Origin: Lepisosteus oculatus
Lineage: Eukaryota; Chordata; Actinopteri; Semionotiformes; Lepisosteidae
Assembly: GCF_040954835.1 (NCBI RefSeq)
Contig: NC_090711.1
Span: forward strand, 9,431,501 to 9,495,500
DNA length: 64,000 nucleotides
Direction of reading: 5' to 3'
This document shows positions 13,901-21,828 of this stretch, piece by piece. A program made the position numbers and the translations under genes. The notes below the pieces were generated by a model. That model searched no databases and had not been told where the DNA came from. It saw only the letters and a program-made list of their open reading frames with translations. Within the stretch, counting starts at the first letter, position 1. Every line of letters starts with the position of its first letter.

Positions 13901-16900
13901 ATCACAGTAACAGAAAAGGTGTTAAAGCTGTAATTCCTAGCCCCAGAATCCTTTTCTCAGACACCACTTGACCTACCAGTTTGACTTTGAGGTGTGGGTG
14001 GGTGTCTGCAGGTCCTCATTCTCCACCATGCAATAAAAGGCCTTATATTGCAAGCCTACACTTGGATTGGCGATTGCAATTGCGTGAGTATATAATAAAT
14101 TCACTCAGGCATAGGCTCCACAAAGCTAACATCGTCGTCCATACTACAAACCTTTTGAAAAGTGAATGGGCTGTCCGCAGGACTCCGTTAATGATGTGAA
14201 AGTCACCGCTCTGAAACCGGTTGACCATTTCAGTCAGGAGATCAGGCCACTTCTGAGGAAAGTCTTCTCTCCCAATAATGCTGATAGCGTCACTGAGCTA
14301 CACAGAAAGAACTTACACGTTAGCATTAGAGTAATCACTAGAGAATATCTAGAGATAGTCACACATAAAAAGTTAAGTTTCTGAACTGTTACCAAAACCA
14401 TATGTTTGTTATATAATTTATTTTCTTTCTTCACCAGGCCAGCTAATTAGAAGTCAGCAAATACAGTTTCTGTATTAACAGCAATGTAATAGCTGTTTTA
14501 ACACATTTTGAATTGTTTACAAACATGGGATCATTTAGGTAATCTTAATACAATTCAGTGAGAACACTGTACATAGGAATTGCAAATTAAGACAATACTC
14601 AACAACAAGTCCCATAGAGCACAAATGACCCGTCACCGTAATCGGGAACTATGTTGAATATTGTGGTCGAAAGCATCGACAGCAGGTGTGATAACATCAA
14701 CTGCAGCAGAAATCAGATTTTTCTCAATGTCTCATCCGCATACTGGTCAGGCCAGCTTGGCTCCTGAAATCTAATCACAGGCCACGACATCAACTGGACC
14801 TCTAGTAAGGTTTTCTTGGAATATAAACAGATTAACTGCGCATATGTTGATTAAATCTGTGCTTTACTGCATAAAAATCATGTCTTTGATTGCGAAGCCC
14901 AACTTTTCTCATGTAATCGCTCAATGCCTGATTACAGAGCATTAATCAGAACAGCAAGTTTAAAGCCTGGCATATGTTGTCAGTTTAGCAAGAATTACAT
15001 GATATCTACAAGGAGATGATTCGCAATTATCAAACACCACTGCACTTTATGTTTATAGACATCAAAACAAAGACTGAAGTGCTTCATGCCAGCTGTATGT
15101 AGCTATAGGTTTTGAAATGAGTATTCCAATGCAGAGGGTAATTAAGAAAGTGCCAAATTTACTAGTTATGTTTGAGAATTAAACTGCCAGAAACTTCCAA
15201 CTAAGCATTAGCTTTCACACATCTTTATTATTTTTTATCAAAACAGCATAAATAATACTCATATCCTCTTTTCTGGGAAAAAAGGTAAATACTGGAGATT
15301 GTTCAAAGAAATGCCTGTATTCCACAAGCACATGGCGTGCATTGTGATCAGAATGATTGCTACAGAGGGCCAACACTTGCACCACATGAATCATCCCATG
15401 AAAGACTTTAAACTTTGAATTGTTTAAATTTGCTATGTGAAAAGAAAATACTTATGCAGTCACATTCAGGCACGGGGCATACATAACTATCATTTTTAGA
15501 AACTTTGTTTTAAGCTTTTCCCCTGACCCAGCTGGTTATCAGGTGTACTGGTACACCTCTTTGCAGAATTATCTGTACCTCGTCATCACCCATTTGCCAA
15601 CTCAAAGCTGACAAACAAAAACACTCTTGGGCCCTTAATTGACTGAAACATCAGACTTAACTGAAGATGTTCCTTGCTTTTATTCAACATGAAAGTCAAG
15701 TCACAAAAGCCAACCTAGAGGTTCAATGCTAATAAAAGTATTGCTCGGGAATTTATCTGGGATGCAGCAGCAACATAGTAGAAAACCTTCCTCTGATTCA
15801 TGGGGGAAAAAAAACACATACCTGTTTCTGAATCTGTTCTGGGCTGCTAAGCATCAAATTCACAATGTTTGCTTTAATTGCCGTCCGGTCTGCATCTGAA
15901 ATTTTGTTGGGTTCATCTTCTACCTAAAAACACAAAAACATCTTACACTGAATAATGGCACCTTAAAAAAACAAAACATGCGTAAATACAAATCCCAAGG
16001 TCTCTGACAGCAATCCCTTAAAAATCATTCCAGTCAGCATTTCCTTCAAGCAACATGGTCCATCTTCAGTCCTGGAAAGCTGGTGTCTGTAGGTTCTCAT
16101 CCCATAGTCTTAAATATTAGACTAACTGGTCCAATTTCCTGACTTCTCTTAGCTCATCGGGTGCTGTTTATTAAAAGACACTTACAGGACAACACTGATT
16201 TGATTTACACATTTTTCACCACCAAATAAAAAGTTAACTTGGAGGATTTACAGATACGTTTCACAAGTGAAGATAATTGTACAGCTATACAGACCATCCC
16301 AATTAAAAACATTTATACTGTTTTGATGTAAGAAAACACAACAGCATAGTATAACTTAATATCATTTTTGAAAGTGAAGGCATTTTCCAACAGTTTAAGC
16401 ACTTACTATGGATTTTACTAAAAGAAAAAAAAATGATTATGGGATAAGATGAAGCCATTTTTGAGGAGCAAAAATTAAGTTTAACCTAGTTTAGCAGGAA
16501 ATGTGGTTCACCGAGTCTGCTGAATTTGATAGACATTCATCAGCAAATTGGTCATCAGTGATCAAGTGGGTCCAGCTGAACACAAAATTGTGCTAGGGGA
16601 ATAAAACTGAGGTTCTGAATACCTCAGCAATATTACTAACATACTGTAGAAAGTTAAAATCAGGGCAGAAGACCGAGGGACGACACCAGATTTCATTCAC
16701 CTCATATAGCTTTGCAAGTAATTTTGAAACCATGCAAGGGAGTTCAAAGCAGGACCAATGGAACAACTTGGAACAGGAAGGACTGAATGATCCACATGAT
16801 CAAAGTCCTAAATGCCATAAACCTACAAAAACAGTTGCACGAGTGGCATTAAAATATCAAGAACTTTCTAAACTGTTTTAACATTCATTACCAGAAGTAA

Positions 16901-19079
16901 CGCCGCATTTTATCTGACAATGCAAGCTGTTTAATTTCTTAAGACATCAACTGCTGTTATTCCCACCCATGTTCACAGAAAGGCAATGCATATAACTTTC
17001 AGTTCAGGTTTGACTCATCGTCCAATACAGATTGGGCTTTCAATCTGAAGCAACTATAGCTGTTTAAAAAACTGAATACGTAGATCACCAGAGAGGATCA
17101 GAGGACAACCAAGTTACAAAAAAAATGGAAGATAACTTTAACACCAGCAGAATTACTGTGAATTTTACAAGATTCAACAAGCACTTATGATACACTGACC
17201 TGCTTTACTGTAAAGTTAGATTAACTCTGGATTCTGACAGCATTTACTCAAATGAATCAGTAATTTTAAATGTAGACCCATCAAACACACAACACTGAAA
17301 TGAGACTAATTATTTACTAATGCTGTTTTGGCAAACAACTGAAAACTGAAAATGAGAGGGCAATGATTTGTCTAAAGAAACACAATCACATGAATTCTTA
17401 AAGGTCCTATTAGTTGGCAGCAGATGTAGAGGATGTTCTGCTCTACTGAAAAAGACACTATTATACAATACATTACATACTATAAACCTGAAATGTAAAG
17501 GAAATGGTGCTGCCATTTATGTTAAAAATATTCAAACAAGATTAGCTACAAAAAAATAGAACCCTTTAAAACACTTCATCAGCAGAATACCAACTTCTTG
17601 AGATGATCTAAAAGTACTTTCCTTCAACAAGCAAGGAAGCCAGGCTGCATATTAATATAATGAAAACCTAGGCTTTCATGATTACACAAATGGAGCAAAG
17701 TGTCAGCTACAAAATTATACTCCAGAGGGCACAGGTCAGGAATAATATCTCCAGGTAAAACCCAGAGTTGGAAACATTTAAGAGCAAGCTCACACCTGGA
17801 TAACACAGCATACAAAACGTTTCTTTTTTCTATTCTTTATTTATTTGACCTTGACTGGTTCCTTTGCTACTGACAACTACTGGAAATACAGTAGTTTTGA
17901 TATGAAACAGGGACGACCAAGCTCCAAACGTTTTCTAAACAGTAGATTTCTTCAGTGTCTAAAAATACATTAAGAGCCACCACACCATGTGAAATTTGAA
18001 GTGATTCATCAGCAGCTAGAGATGAGATGGTCTCAAGAATGAAGACAAAGCAAAATAAACAGAAGTAGAAACAAAATTATCTGGAAATGCTCATCATCAC
18101 AGGAGAAAGAAAAGGGGGATTTTCAGGATTTTTCATCCAAATGAGTACGTCTTTGATCATTTACAAAATTGTGTATACAGGACACAAAATACAAAAGCAC
18201 ATAGCCTTGTAATTCCAACAGGAGGGCTATTTCACTTTTAAAGACCACTAATTAAAAATGGCAAAGGTAAATCTTAACAGTGTCAGTAAGCTAACGGTCT
18301 ACTCACACAGCGCCAGTTTCTCTTGATGTAGTTTTTAAAGGTCACGGCAGCACACACTCGGATGACATTATCCTGGGACTTCTCCAGCAGCGTGAGGAGC
18401 AGAATGGGGTAGTTCTGGTTCCCTTCCACAGACTCAAGGAACTTTTCCGCTAGGAAGAGCAAGAAAAAGGGTTTATCACAAAACCACGACACTAGATTCC
18501 CTGGCAACTGTTAGACGTGAAGAGGCACATCCTTAGGTCTCAAATTATTCTTAAATATAAAAATGTCTATATCCAACAAGCCATGAACAGTAGGATAAAT
18601 GCAGTATGTACAAGCCTGGGCTTGTGACACACACACAGGGTCATGCAAATATGGAAAAAGGTGACTTTTAAACTCAGAAGTGCACAGAGAAGATGAAGAA
18701 TTAGTGTGCTCGTGCAGGCCTTCACTTTCTCATATTAGAGCTCAGCACTCTTCCTTCTTGCCAAACTAACCTAAACACTCCTTGGTTTCTTAGCATAGAA
18801 CCCCTTTACCTTCATATACAGGTTTCATTTTCCTTGAAGACTAAATATCAAAATTGTCAAAAGTTTACAGAACAAAACTGGAGCAAGGCAAGGCTGAAAG
18901 GACACAGAATTTGAGCCAACAGCAGTATGCCTGTGGTTGGGAGAGTCAGGAAAATAACTTTGGAGATCACGACTGCCCTGTAGGTTTGTTTTACCTGGAC
19001 GTCTGACTGTGGGATCAGGGTCTAAGGTCTTCCTCAAGAACTCTGTGAGCGTCTGCAGGTTGGCTTCATTTAATTCCAT
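1846..19079 (-). CDS. cse1l: cse1l, exportin-2 (CAS/CSE1), complete coding region in 24 coding exons
   Basis: Exportin-2 is a HEAT-repeat karyopherin that binds importin-alpha together with RanGTP in the nucleus and returns it to the cytoplasm. The 24 coding exons listed separately join in phase without any stop to 971 codons plus TAA, the length of the human protein. Seen in the product: an N-terminal importin-beta-type segment (about residues 1-110), the central Cse1 HEAT region (about 150-530) and the C-terminal CAS/CSE1 region (about 530-960). The start is the ATG at 19079, in context AACCATGG (A at -3, G at +4), six bases after a splice acceptor, so exon 1 is non-coding. Intron phases are mutually consistent throughout. 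No frameshift or missing exon was found. Gene order and strand relative to arfgef2 match human chromosome 20q13.13. Family knowledge supplies the function; the sequence supplies the identity. Confidence 0.97.
2589..2820 (-). CDS. cse1l: cse1l exon 24
   Basis: The longest exon, residues 865-942: LFELPEDDSIPDDEHFIDIE, GYQTAFSQLAFAGKK, SLHKLSTACPGR. These are hallmark C-terminal CAS motifs. Ends in phase 0. Confidence 0.98.
3364..3510 (-). CDS. cse1l: cse1l exon 23
   Basis: Residues 816-864, KMFGMVLEKIVIPEVQ, KKICAVGITKILTE, DTDYTKL, ending in phase 2 within the Trp865 codon. Confidence 0.97.
3766..3847 (-). CDS. cse1l: cse1l exon 22
   Basis: Residues 789-815, SFLVFINLYCVKYGA to IFDSIQP, ending in phase 2. 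Confidence 0.97.
4208..4293 (-). CDS. cse1l: cse1l exon 21
   Basis: Residues 760-788, ESITQYRKQIFILLFQRLQ to TKFIK, ending in phase 1 at donor GTAAGT. Confidence 0.97.
4413..4510 (-). CDS. cse1l: cse1l exon 20
   Basis: Residues 728-759, PGLLGVFQKLIASKANDHQ to IIEHMP, ending in phase 2. The split codon gives Val760, where the human and zebrafish proteins, as recalled, have Pro. Confidence 0.96.
5090..5298 (-). CDS. cse1l: cse1l exon 19
   Basis: Residues 658-727: EFVPYVFQVMSLLLE, SSYMALFPHLLQPVLWERT, STAADKI. Seventy codons with the preceding split base, ending in phase 0. Confidence 0.97.
5819..5969 (-). CDS. cse1l: cse1l exon 18
   Basis: Residues 608-657, NPSKPHFNHYLFE to FTEILQNDVQ, ending in phase 1. 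The overlapping plus-strand open frame here is its antisense shadow. Confidence 0.97.
6311..6408 (-). CDS. cse1l: cse1l exon 17
   Basis: Residues 575-607, AIMRSFSLLQEAIVPYIP to LLVVSK, ending in phase 0 at donor GTGAGA. Confidence 0.97.
6652..6755 (-). CDS. cse1l: cse1l exon 16
   Basis: Residues 540-574: ITAAEMAPFTEQLL, LPGSSENEYIMK. Enters in phase 2, leaves in phase 1. Confidence 0.97.
7217..7353 (-). CDS. cse1l: cse1l exon 15
   Basis: Residues 495-539, LPKEQLLQAIPLL and HALERLFTMRGPNN, ending in phase 2. It spans the boundary between the Cse1 and CAS/CSE1 C-terminal regions. Confidence 0.97.
8034..8095 (-). CDS. cse1l: cse1l exon 14
   Basis: A 62-base exon encoding residues 474-494, VNEFPVLKADAIKYVM to IFRSQ. 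Acceptor TTTTAG, donor GTGAGT, ending in phase 0. Confidence 0.96.
8299..8383 (-). CDS. cse1l: cse1l exon 13
   Basis: Residues 446-473, HGITQANELVNLSEFF to LPDLKSPN, ending in phase 1 (G|TG makes Val474). Confidence 0.96.
8629..8831 (-). CDS. cse1l: cse1l exon 12
   Basis: Residues 378-445: DIDTRRRAACDLVRG, GPVTAIFSGYVNSML, NWKHKDAAIYLVTSL. Enters in phase 1 and ends in phase 0. Confidence 0.97.
9417..9482 (-). CDS. cse1l: cse1l exon 11
   Basis: A 66-base exon encoding residues 356-377, EAFEDNSEEYIRRDLEGS, an acidic conserved loop. Phase 1 on both sides. Confidence 0.97.
10048..10177 (-). CDS. cse1l: cse1l exon 10
   Basis: Residues 313-355, LVSNAIQFLASVCERP to IVPNMEFR, ending in phase 1. 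The codon split over the next junction reads ACT (Thr356), where human has Ala. Confidence 0.96.
10965..11132 (-). CDS. cse1l: cse1l exon 9
   Basis: Residues 257-312: DEEEAGLLELLKSQ, YAQKYDEEFQPYLPRF, TTGQEVKYDL. Fifty-six codons, phase 0 on both sides. Confidence 0.97.
11747..11839 (-). CDS. cse1l: cse1l exon 8
   Basis: Residues 226-256, DLPEFFEDNMETWM through LTLDNKLLQTD, 31 codons, phase 0 on both sides. Donor GTACGT. Confidence 0.96.
12334..12441 (-). CDS. cse1l: cse1l exon 7
   Basis: Residues 190-225 (36 codons, phase 0 on both sides), from ATIELCQTHASD to ISKLFYSLNFQ, a strongly conserved Cse1-domain helix pair. Confidence 0.97.
12988..13078 (-). CDS. cse1l: cse1l exon 6
   Basis: Residues 159-189, RYRHEFKSNELW through PLTELFK. 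The first Arg codon is completed across the junction (AG|G). It ends in phase 0 at donor GTAAGT. Confidence 0.97.
14152..14297 (-). CDS. cse1l: cse1l exon 5
   Basis: Residues 111-158: LSDAISIIGREDFPQKWP followed by LLTEMVNRFQSGDFH and LRTAHSLFK. This is the conserved HEAT-repeat segment entering the Cse1 domain. It ends in phase 2 (donor GTTTGTAG). Confidence 0.97.
14298..15821 (-). other. cse1l: cse1l intron 4, nothing recognised
   Basis: A 1.5 kb AT-rich intron. I see no repeat family, RNA gene or coding segment in it. Confidence 0.6.
15822..15923 (-). CDS. cse1l: cse1l exon 4
   Basis: Exactly 34 codons (residues 77-110), VEDEPNK to LMLSSPEQIQKQ, phase 0 on both sides, acceptor TTTTTAG, donor GTATGT. 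The exon is too AT-rich and short to show as a long open frame, but its junctions fix it. Confidence 0.96.
15924..18306 (-). other. cse1l: cse1l intron 3, no gene seen
   Basis: This 2.4 kb AT-rich stretch is the largest confirmed cse1l intron. Around 16055-16140 a line of the type cctggaaagctggtgtctg...ggttctcat resembles a degraded fish interspersed repeat. Nothing else is recognisable, and open frames here are short. Confidence 0.6.
18307..18449 (-). CDS. cse1l: cse1l exon 3
   Basis: Encodes residues 29-76, including EKFLESVEGNQNYP, LLEKSQDNV and KNYIKRNWRC, the most conserved stretch of the importin-beta N domain. It ends in phase 0 at donor GTGAGT. Residue 76 is Cys where the human and zebrafish proteins, as I recall them, have Ile. 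Confidence 0.97.
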
Positions 19080-19085
19080 GGTTAC
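18995..19085 (-). CDS. cse1l: cse1l exon 2, start codon
   Basis: Six 5'UTR bases precede the ATG at 19079. It encodes residues 1-28, MELNEANLQTLTEFLRKT to DPTVRRP, and ends in phase 1 before donor GTAAAAC. This is the beginning of the importin-beta-like N-terminus. Confidence 0.97.
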
Positions 19086-20698
19086 CTAAGAAATAGGACA
19101 TCGTAAAAAAGCAATCGCCCACAAACGTAGAATAGAAAACCCTCCCGAGCTTTGGTTCCAAGTTTTAATAAGATCCACGAAATGTTTGCATTGTCTGAAA
19201 TGTAGCAGTCATAAAATAAAATAACGTTACCAGTTAGAAAACACTAAACACTGTATCTCGACATTATCCATAAATACCGTGGTTCCCCTACCATCTAGCA
19301 AATTCATTTGAGCTTTCTGGCTCCTTCATGCGGAAAACGTTTTGTTAATCATCCTTGTCCTTTCGGTCGATGTTAAAACGTTTGTTAAGCGCATGAAATT
19401 TTAGTATCACCAGATTTTTAACCGACTGCGTCGATTAGATAGCAGTGCCCCGTTTCTATTTTTACGTTATTTCATCCCACACTTTAAAATCAGGCACGTC
19501 ATGAGGCGGAATCACCATCACACCCATTTCTGAGATTCGCAGAAGCGTGATCTATTACGTGAAGCGCTGATAAATAAAATGGTCCAGACACAGGACTAAC
19601 CGAAAGAGCAAGCACTTGAAAATAACAACATACTTCTTTTACAAACAATTCCTTCGGTTACCAGCGTATGTTTACGAAAGCCAAATAGCAGCCTTCAACT
19701 CGGCATGGGTCACTGTATGCGTGAGTGCGACACAACCAAACCTGCTGGTGAATGCAGGTTTAAATTTTAAATAAGCACACTCTTTGACCAATCAACACCG
19801 CCCACTAGGGGAGAGGGCAGCTCTGAGCCAATCACCATGAGCAAAGACAAGTTAGATCGAGGCCTCGCTCAGGAACCAGGCCCGACAAACGAGAAGGCCC
19901 CTTTCCGAGCTCAATATTGAAACCCATTTCACAGGGTCTGCTTCTCCACGGAGTCGCAGGAACTTCCGTTTCCACTACATAGATACCGTGCTCTTTCTCA
20001 ATTATTTAGCTTGTGTAAAGAGTGGGTGTTTTATTAAATTCATTCAGCTAACACAGAACAGGACTCTGCACCGCAAATGGCATTAAAATACAACGACAAC
20101 GACCGCAATCCCATCAGGACCAGAATTAATAGATTGAATAGAAACTCAAAGTATAAAGTTTTCTATTCCTCTCCAACAAAACATGACAGCGGGCTGTTAA
20201 ACTTAGGCACAGAAAGCCTATGCTCACACCTCTGGGATGACATGCAGGAACCCCCAGTCACGCTCAGCAAGTTGTGCAGAAACAGTGCAGCTCCTGCAAT
20301 CGTGTGCCATTTACTCCAGTCGCTACACTTTCTTTTTCTGTGCACACACGGCGATTTAGTGGAATAACCTAATCGAATAAAACGTATCTGCACCTAGCAA
20401 AGTCCCCTAAGCCACTTAGTCAAGTTCACAAGCCGCATTAGTTAGGATACATCAATACTTCACATGTAGCCAGCGGACTCCCAAAAGAAAACTATTATAA
20501 AATACTCTATTACTATCTATGGACATCAAAACCATTCATCAGACTGGTAATCTTTCATTTAAACCTGTTACAAAGGGTAATGACTCTAATAAGCGATACA
20601 CTTAAAAAGAAAGGCCTTGAATGTTACGCCAAAAATATTTGAGAGAAATTAAAAGCCAAACGTATAAAAAAAGAACTTAAAACTTTGAGTACCCCTAC
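19086..20698 (-). other. cse1l: cse1l intron 1 (inferred)
   Basis: The 1.6 kb lies between the inferred first exon and the exon 2 acceptor (CTTAG|GTAACC). Apart from the CCAAT pair, I see no gene or recognisable repeat. The longer open frames here (for example 20077-20367 on plus) have no recognisable family features. Confidence 0.45.
19786..19835. promoter_or_regulatory. Pair of CCAAT boxes inside cse1l intron 1
   Basis: Two CCAAT pentamers read on the plus strand at 19788-19792 and 19828-19832, 40 bp apart, within a local GC rise (19800-19900). They could serve an alternative cse1l start or an intronic enhancer. No matching exon with a clear donor was established. Confidence 0.3.
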
Positions 20699-20860
20699 CT
20701 TCCGGGCTAATAAAGCTTTATATTTTAATTTTCAGATAAAGTCTGAATCCGCAGATCCTCAACAATTTCAGCTCTCTGCTGTCAGGCGGCTCTCCTTTTC
20801 AAATACCAGTCCTAACGGCGCGCTGACCTCACTGCGCAGGCGCCCCGCGGACTACAACTT
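20699..20860 (-). other. cse1l: cse1l candidate non-coding exon 1 (5'UTR)
   Basis: Exon 2 starts only six bases before the ATG, so a 5'UTR exon must lie upstream. On the minus strand, a GC-rich block near 20.83 kb is followed by a good donor, CCCGGAAG|GTAGGG, placing the exon end at 20699. The transcription start is inferred to lie near 20830-20860 from the promoter motifs. The exact 5' end is a guess, and a CCAAT-containing block at 19.8 kb is an alternative source of first exons. Confidence 0.45.
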
Positions 20861-20920
20861 GACTACAACCTTACGTCAGGCGTCTCACAGTTTTGATGTC
20901 ATATGCGTATTACGTCATTA
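20830..20920 (-). promoter_or_regulatory. cse1l: Candidate cse1l core promoter
   Basis: This is a short GC-rich island in AT-rich surroundings. It holds a TGCGCAGGCGC block at 20833-20843 (one base off the NRF1 palindrome core), a direct repeat GACTACAAC at 20850-20858 and 20861-20869 (similar to the ACTACAA half of ZNF143/THAP11 sites), and two identical CRE/ATF-like octamers TTACGTCA at 20871-20878 and 20910-20917. No TATA box stands at a useful distance. These motifs are typical of TATA-less housekeeping promoters. Assignment to cse1l rests on position; bidirectional activity cannot be excluded. Confidence 0.55.
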
Positions 20921-21805
20921 GTACGAAAGGTATTAAATATGGCCTGTATTCTATTGTTTTTATTTGTTATCGTTGTCTAGTTAATATTTTATATAAATAT
21001 TAAATATTTATATTCACTTTTTAATGGTTTGTAATAAAGCAGTGAAAATAACAATATTGCCGATGTATAAGCACGTATAGCGTTGTAAAAAGGGCAAAAT
21101 GTCGTAATTTGCAAACACATAAACGCCGATGTTTAAGACATTTTGTCGCCGAGACCAAATTTTCTAGTTTAATACTCTTCTCATACAAGATCAATTCAAA
21201 ATATTCTCTACAGCAAAGCTCCACGGTGTTCCTGTGATACCCCTTGGGTAGATTTGAATGTCACATGCAATTACATTCTCTCAATGTTCCAGTTATGAGA
21301 TTTTTCCTGTACAATAAAACAATTCGAGGCAGAAGTGGGCCCTGATCAGTTCCGATTTTAATTGCATAATACATGACCTTTAAAGACAGCATAGAACAAT
21401 CATTTTCAACTTGCCTATAATTCTTATAAAAATAAATAAGTACACTTATGATCAGATTCAGGGGGGGCATGTTATCTCTGTGTCCTAGGTTCATCCTTAG
21501 GTCCATTTAAGTGCCAGTAAGTGCCAGTAGGTGGTAAAGGTGGACTGCAATTGCTGTTGAGAACATTTTATAACAAGAAAGAGAATCAATGCAAAGAAAT
21601 TAACAGGGAACTGTCAAGACTTTTAATGGATCAATAATGGCAGATGTATTTCAGCATCTGCATGTGTTGCATGCTCACATGTTGCAGTGACCCATTTTAG
21701 ATATGATTTTTTGAATGGTTAAGGAGTCTTTGAGGTAGGCATTTAACTTTTGACGTTAGTATAGTAATTATAAAATGGTGGTAAATGGACGGAGAGAACA
21801 CCACA
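20921..21805. other. Short intergenic spacer between cse1l promoter and arfgef2 poly(A) site
   Basis: About 0.9 kb of AT-rich DNA with no open frame of interest. It holds a short tandem repeat gtgccagtaagtgccagtagg at about 21511-21531. No other feature seen. Confidence 0.55.
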
Positions 21806-21822
21806 CATCACAGTATTTCAAC

Positions 21823-21828
21823 TTTATT
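21823..21828 (-). terminator. arfgef2: arfgef2 candidate distal poly(A) signal
   Basis: AATAAA on the minus strand, 4.7 kb after the stop. It is the last good hexamer before the cse1l promoter region, and the implied 3'UTR length is comparable to the long human ARFGEF2 3'UTR. Confidence 0.45.

Noticed and set aside
16500..16580. Possible intronic C/D-box snoRNA (repeated TGATGA on minus)
   Set aside because: No paired C/D boxes with a closing stem could be drawn, so the hexamers look like chance in AT-rich DNA.
20077..20367. 96-codon plus-strand frame near the cse1l promoter
   Set aside because: No family similarity and no clear promoter or Kozak support. It falls in the inferred cse1l intron 1, and a divergent gene is not supported.
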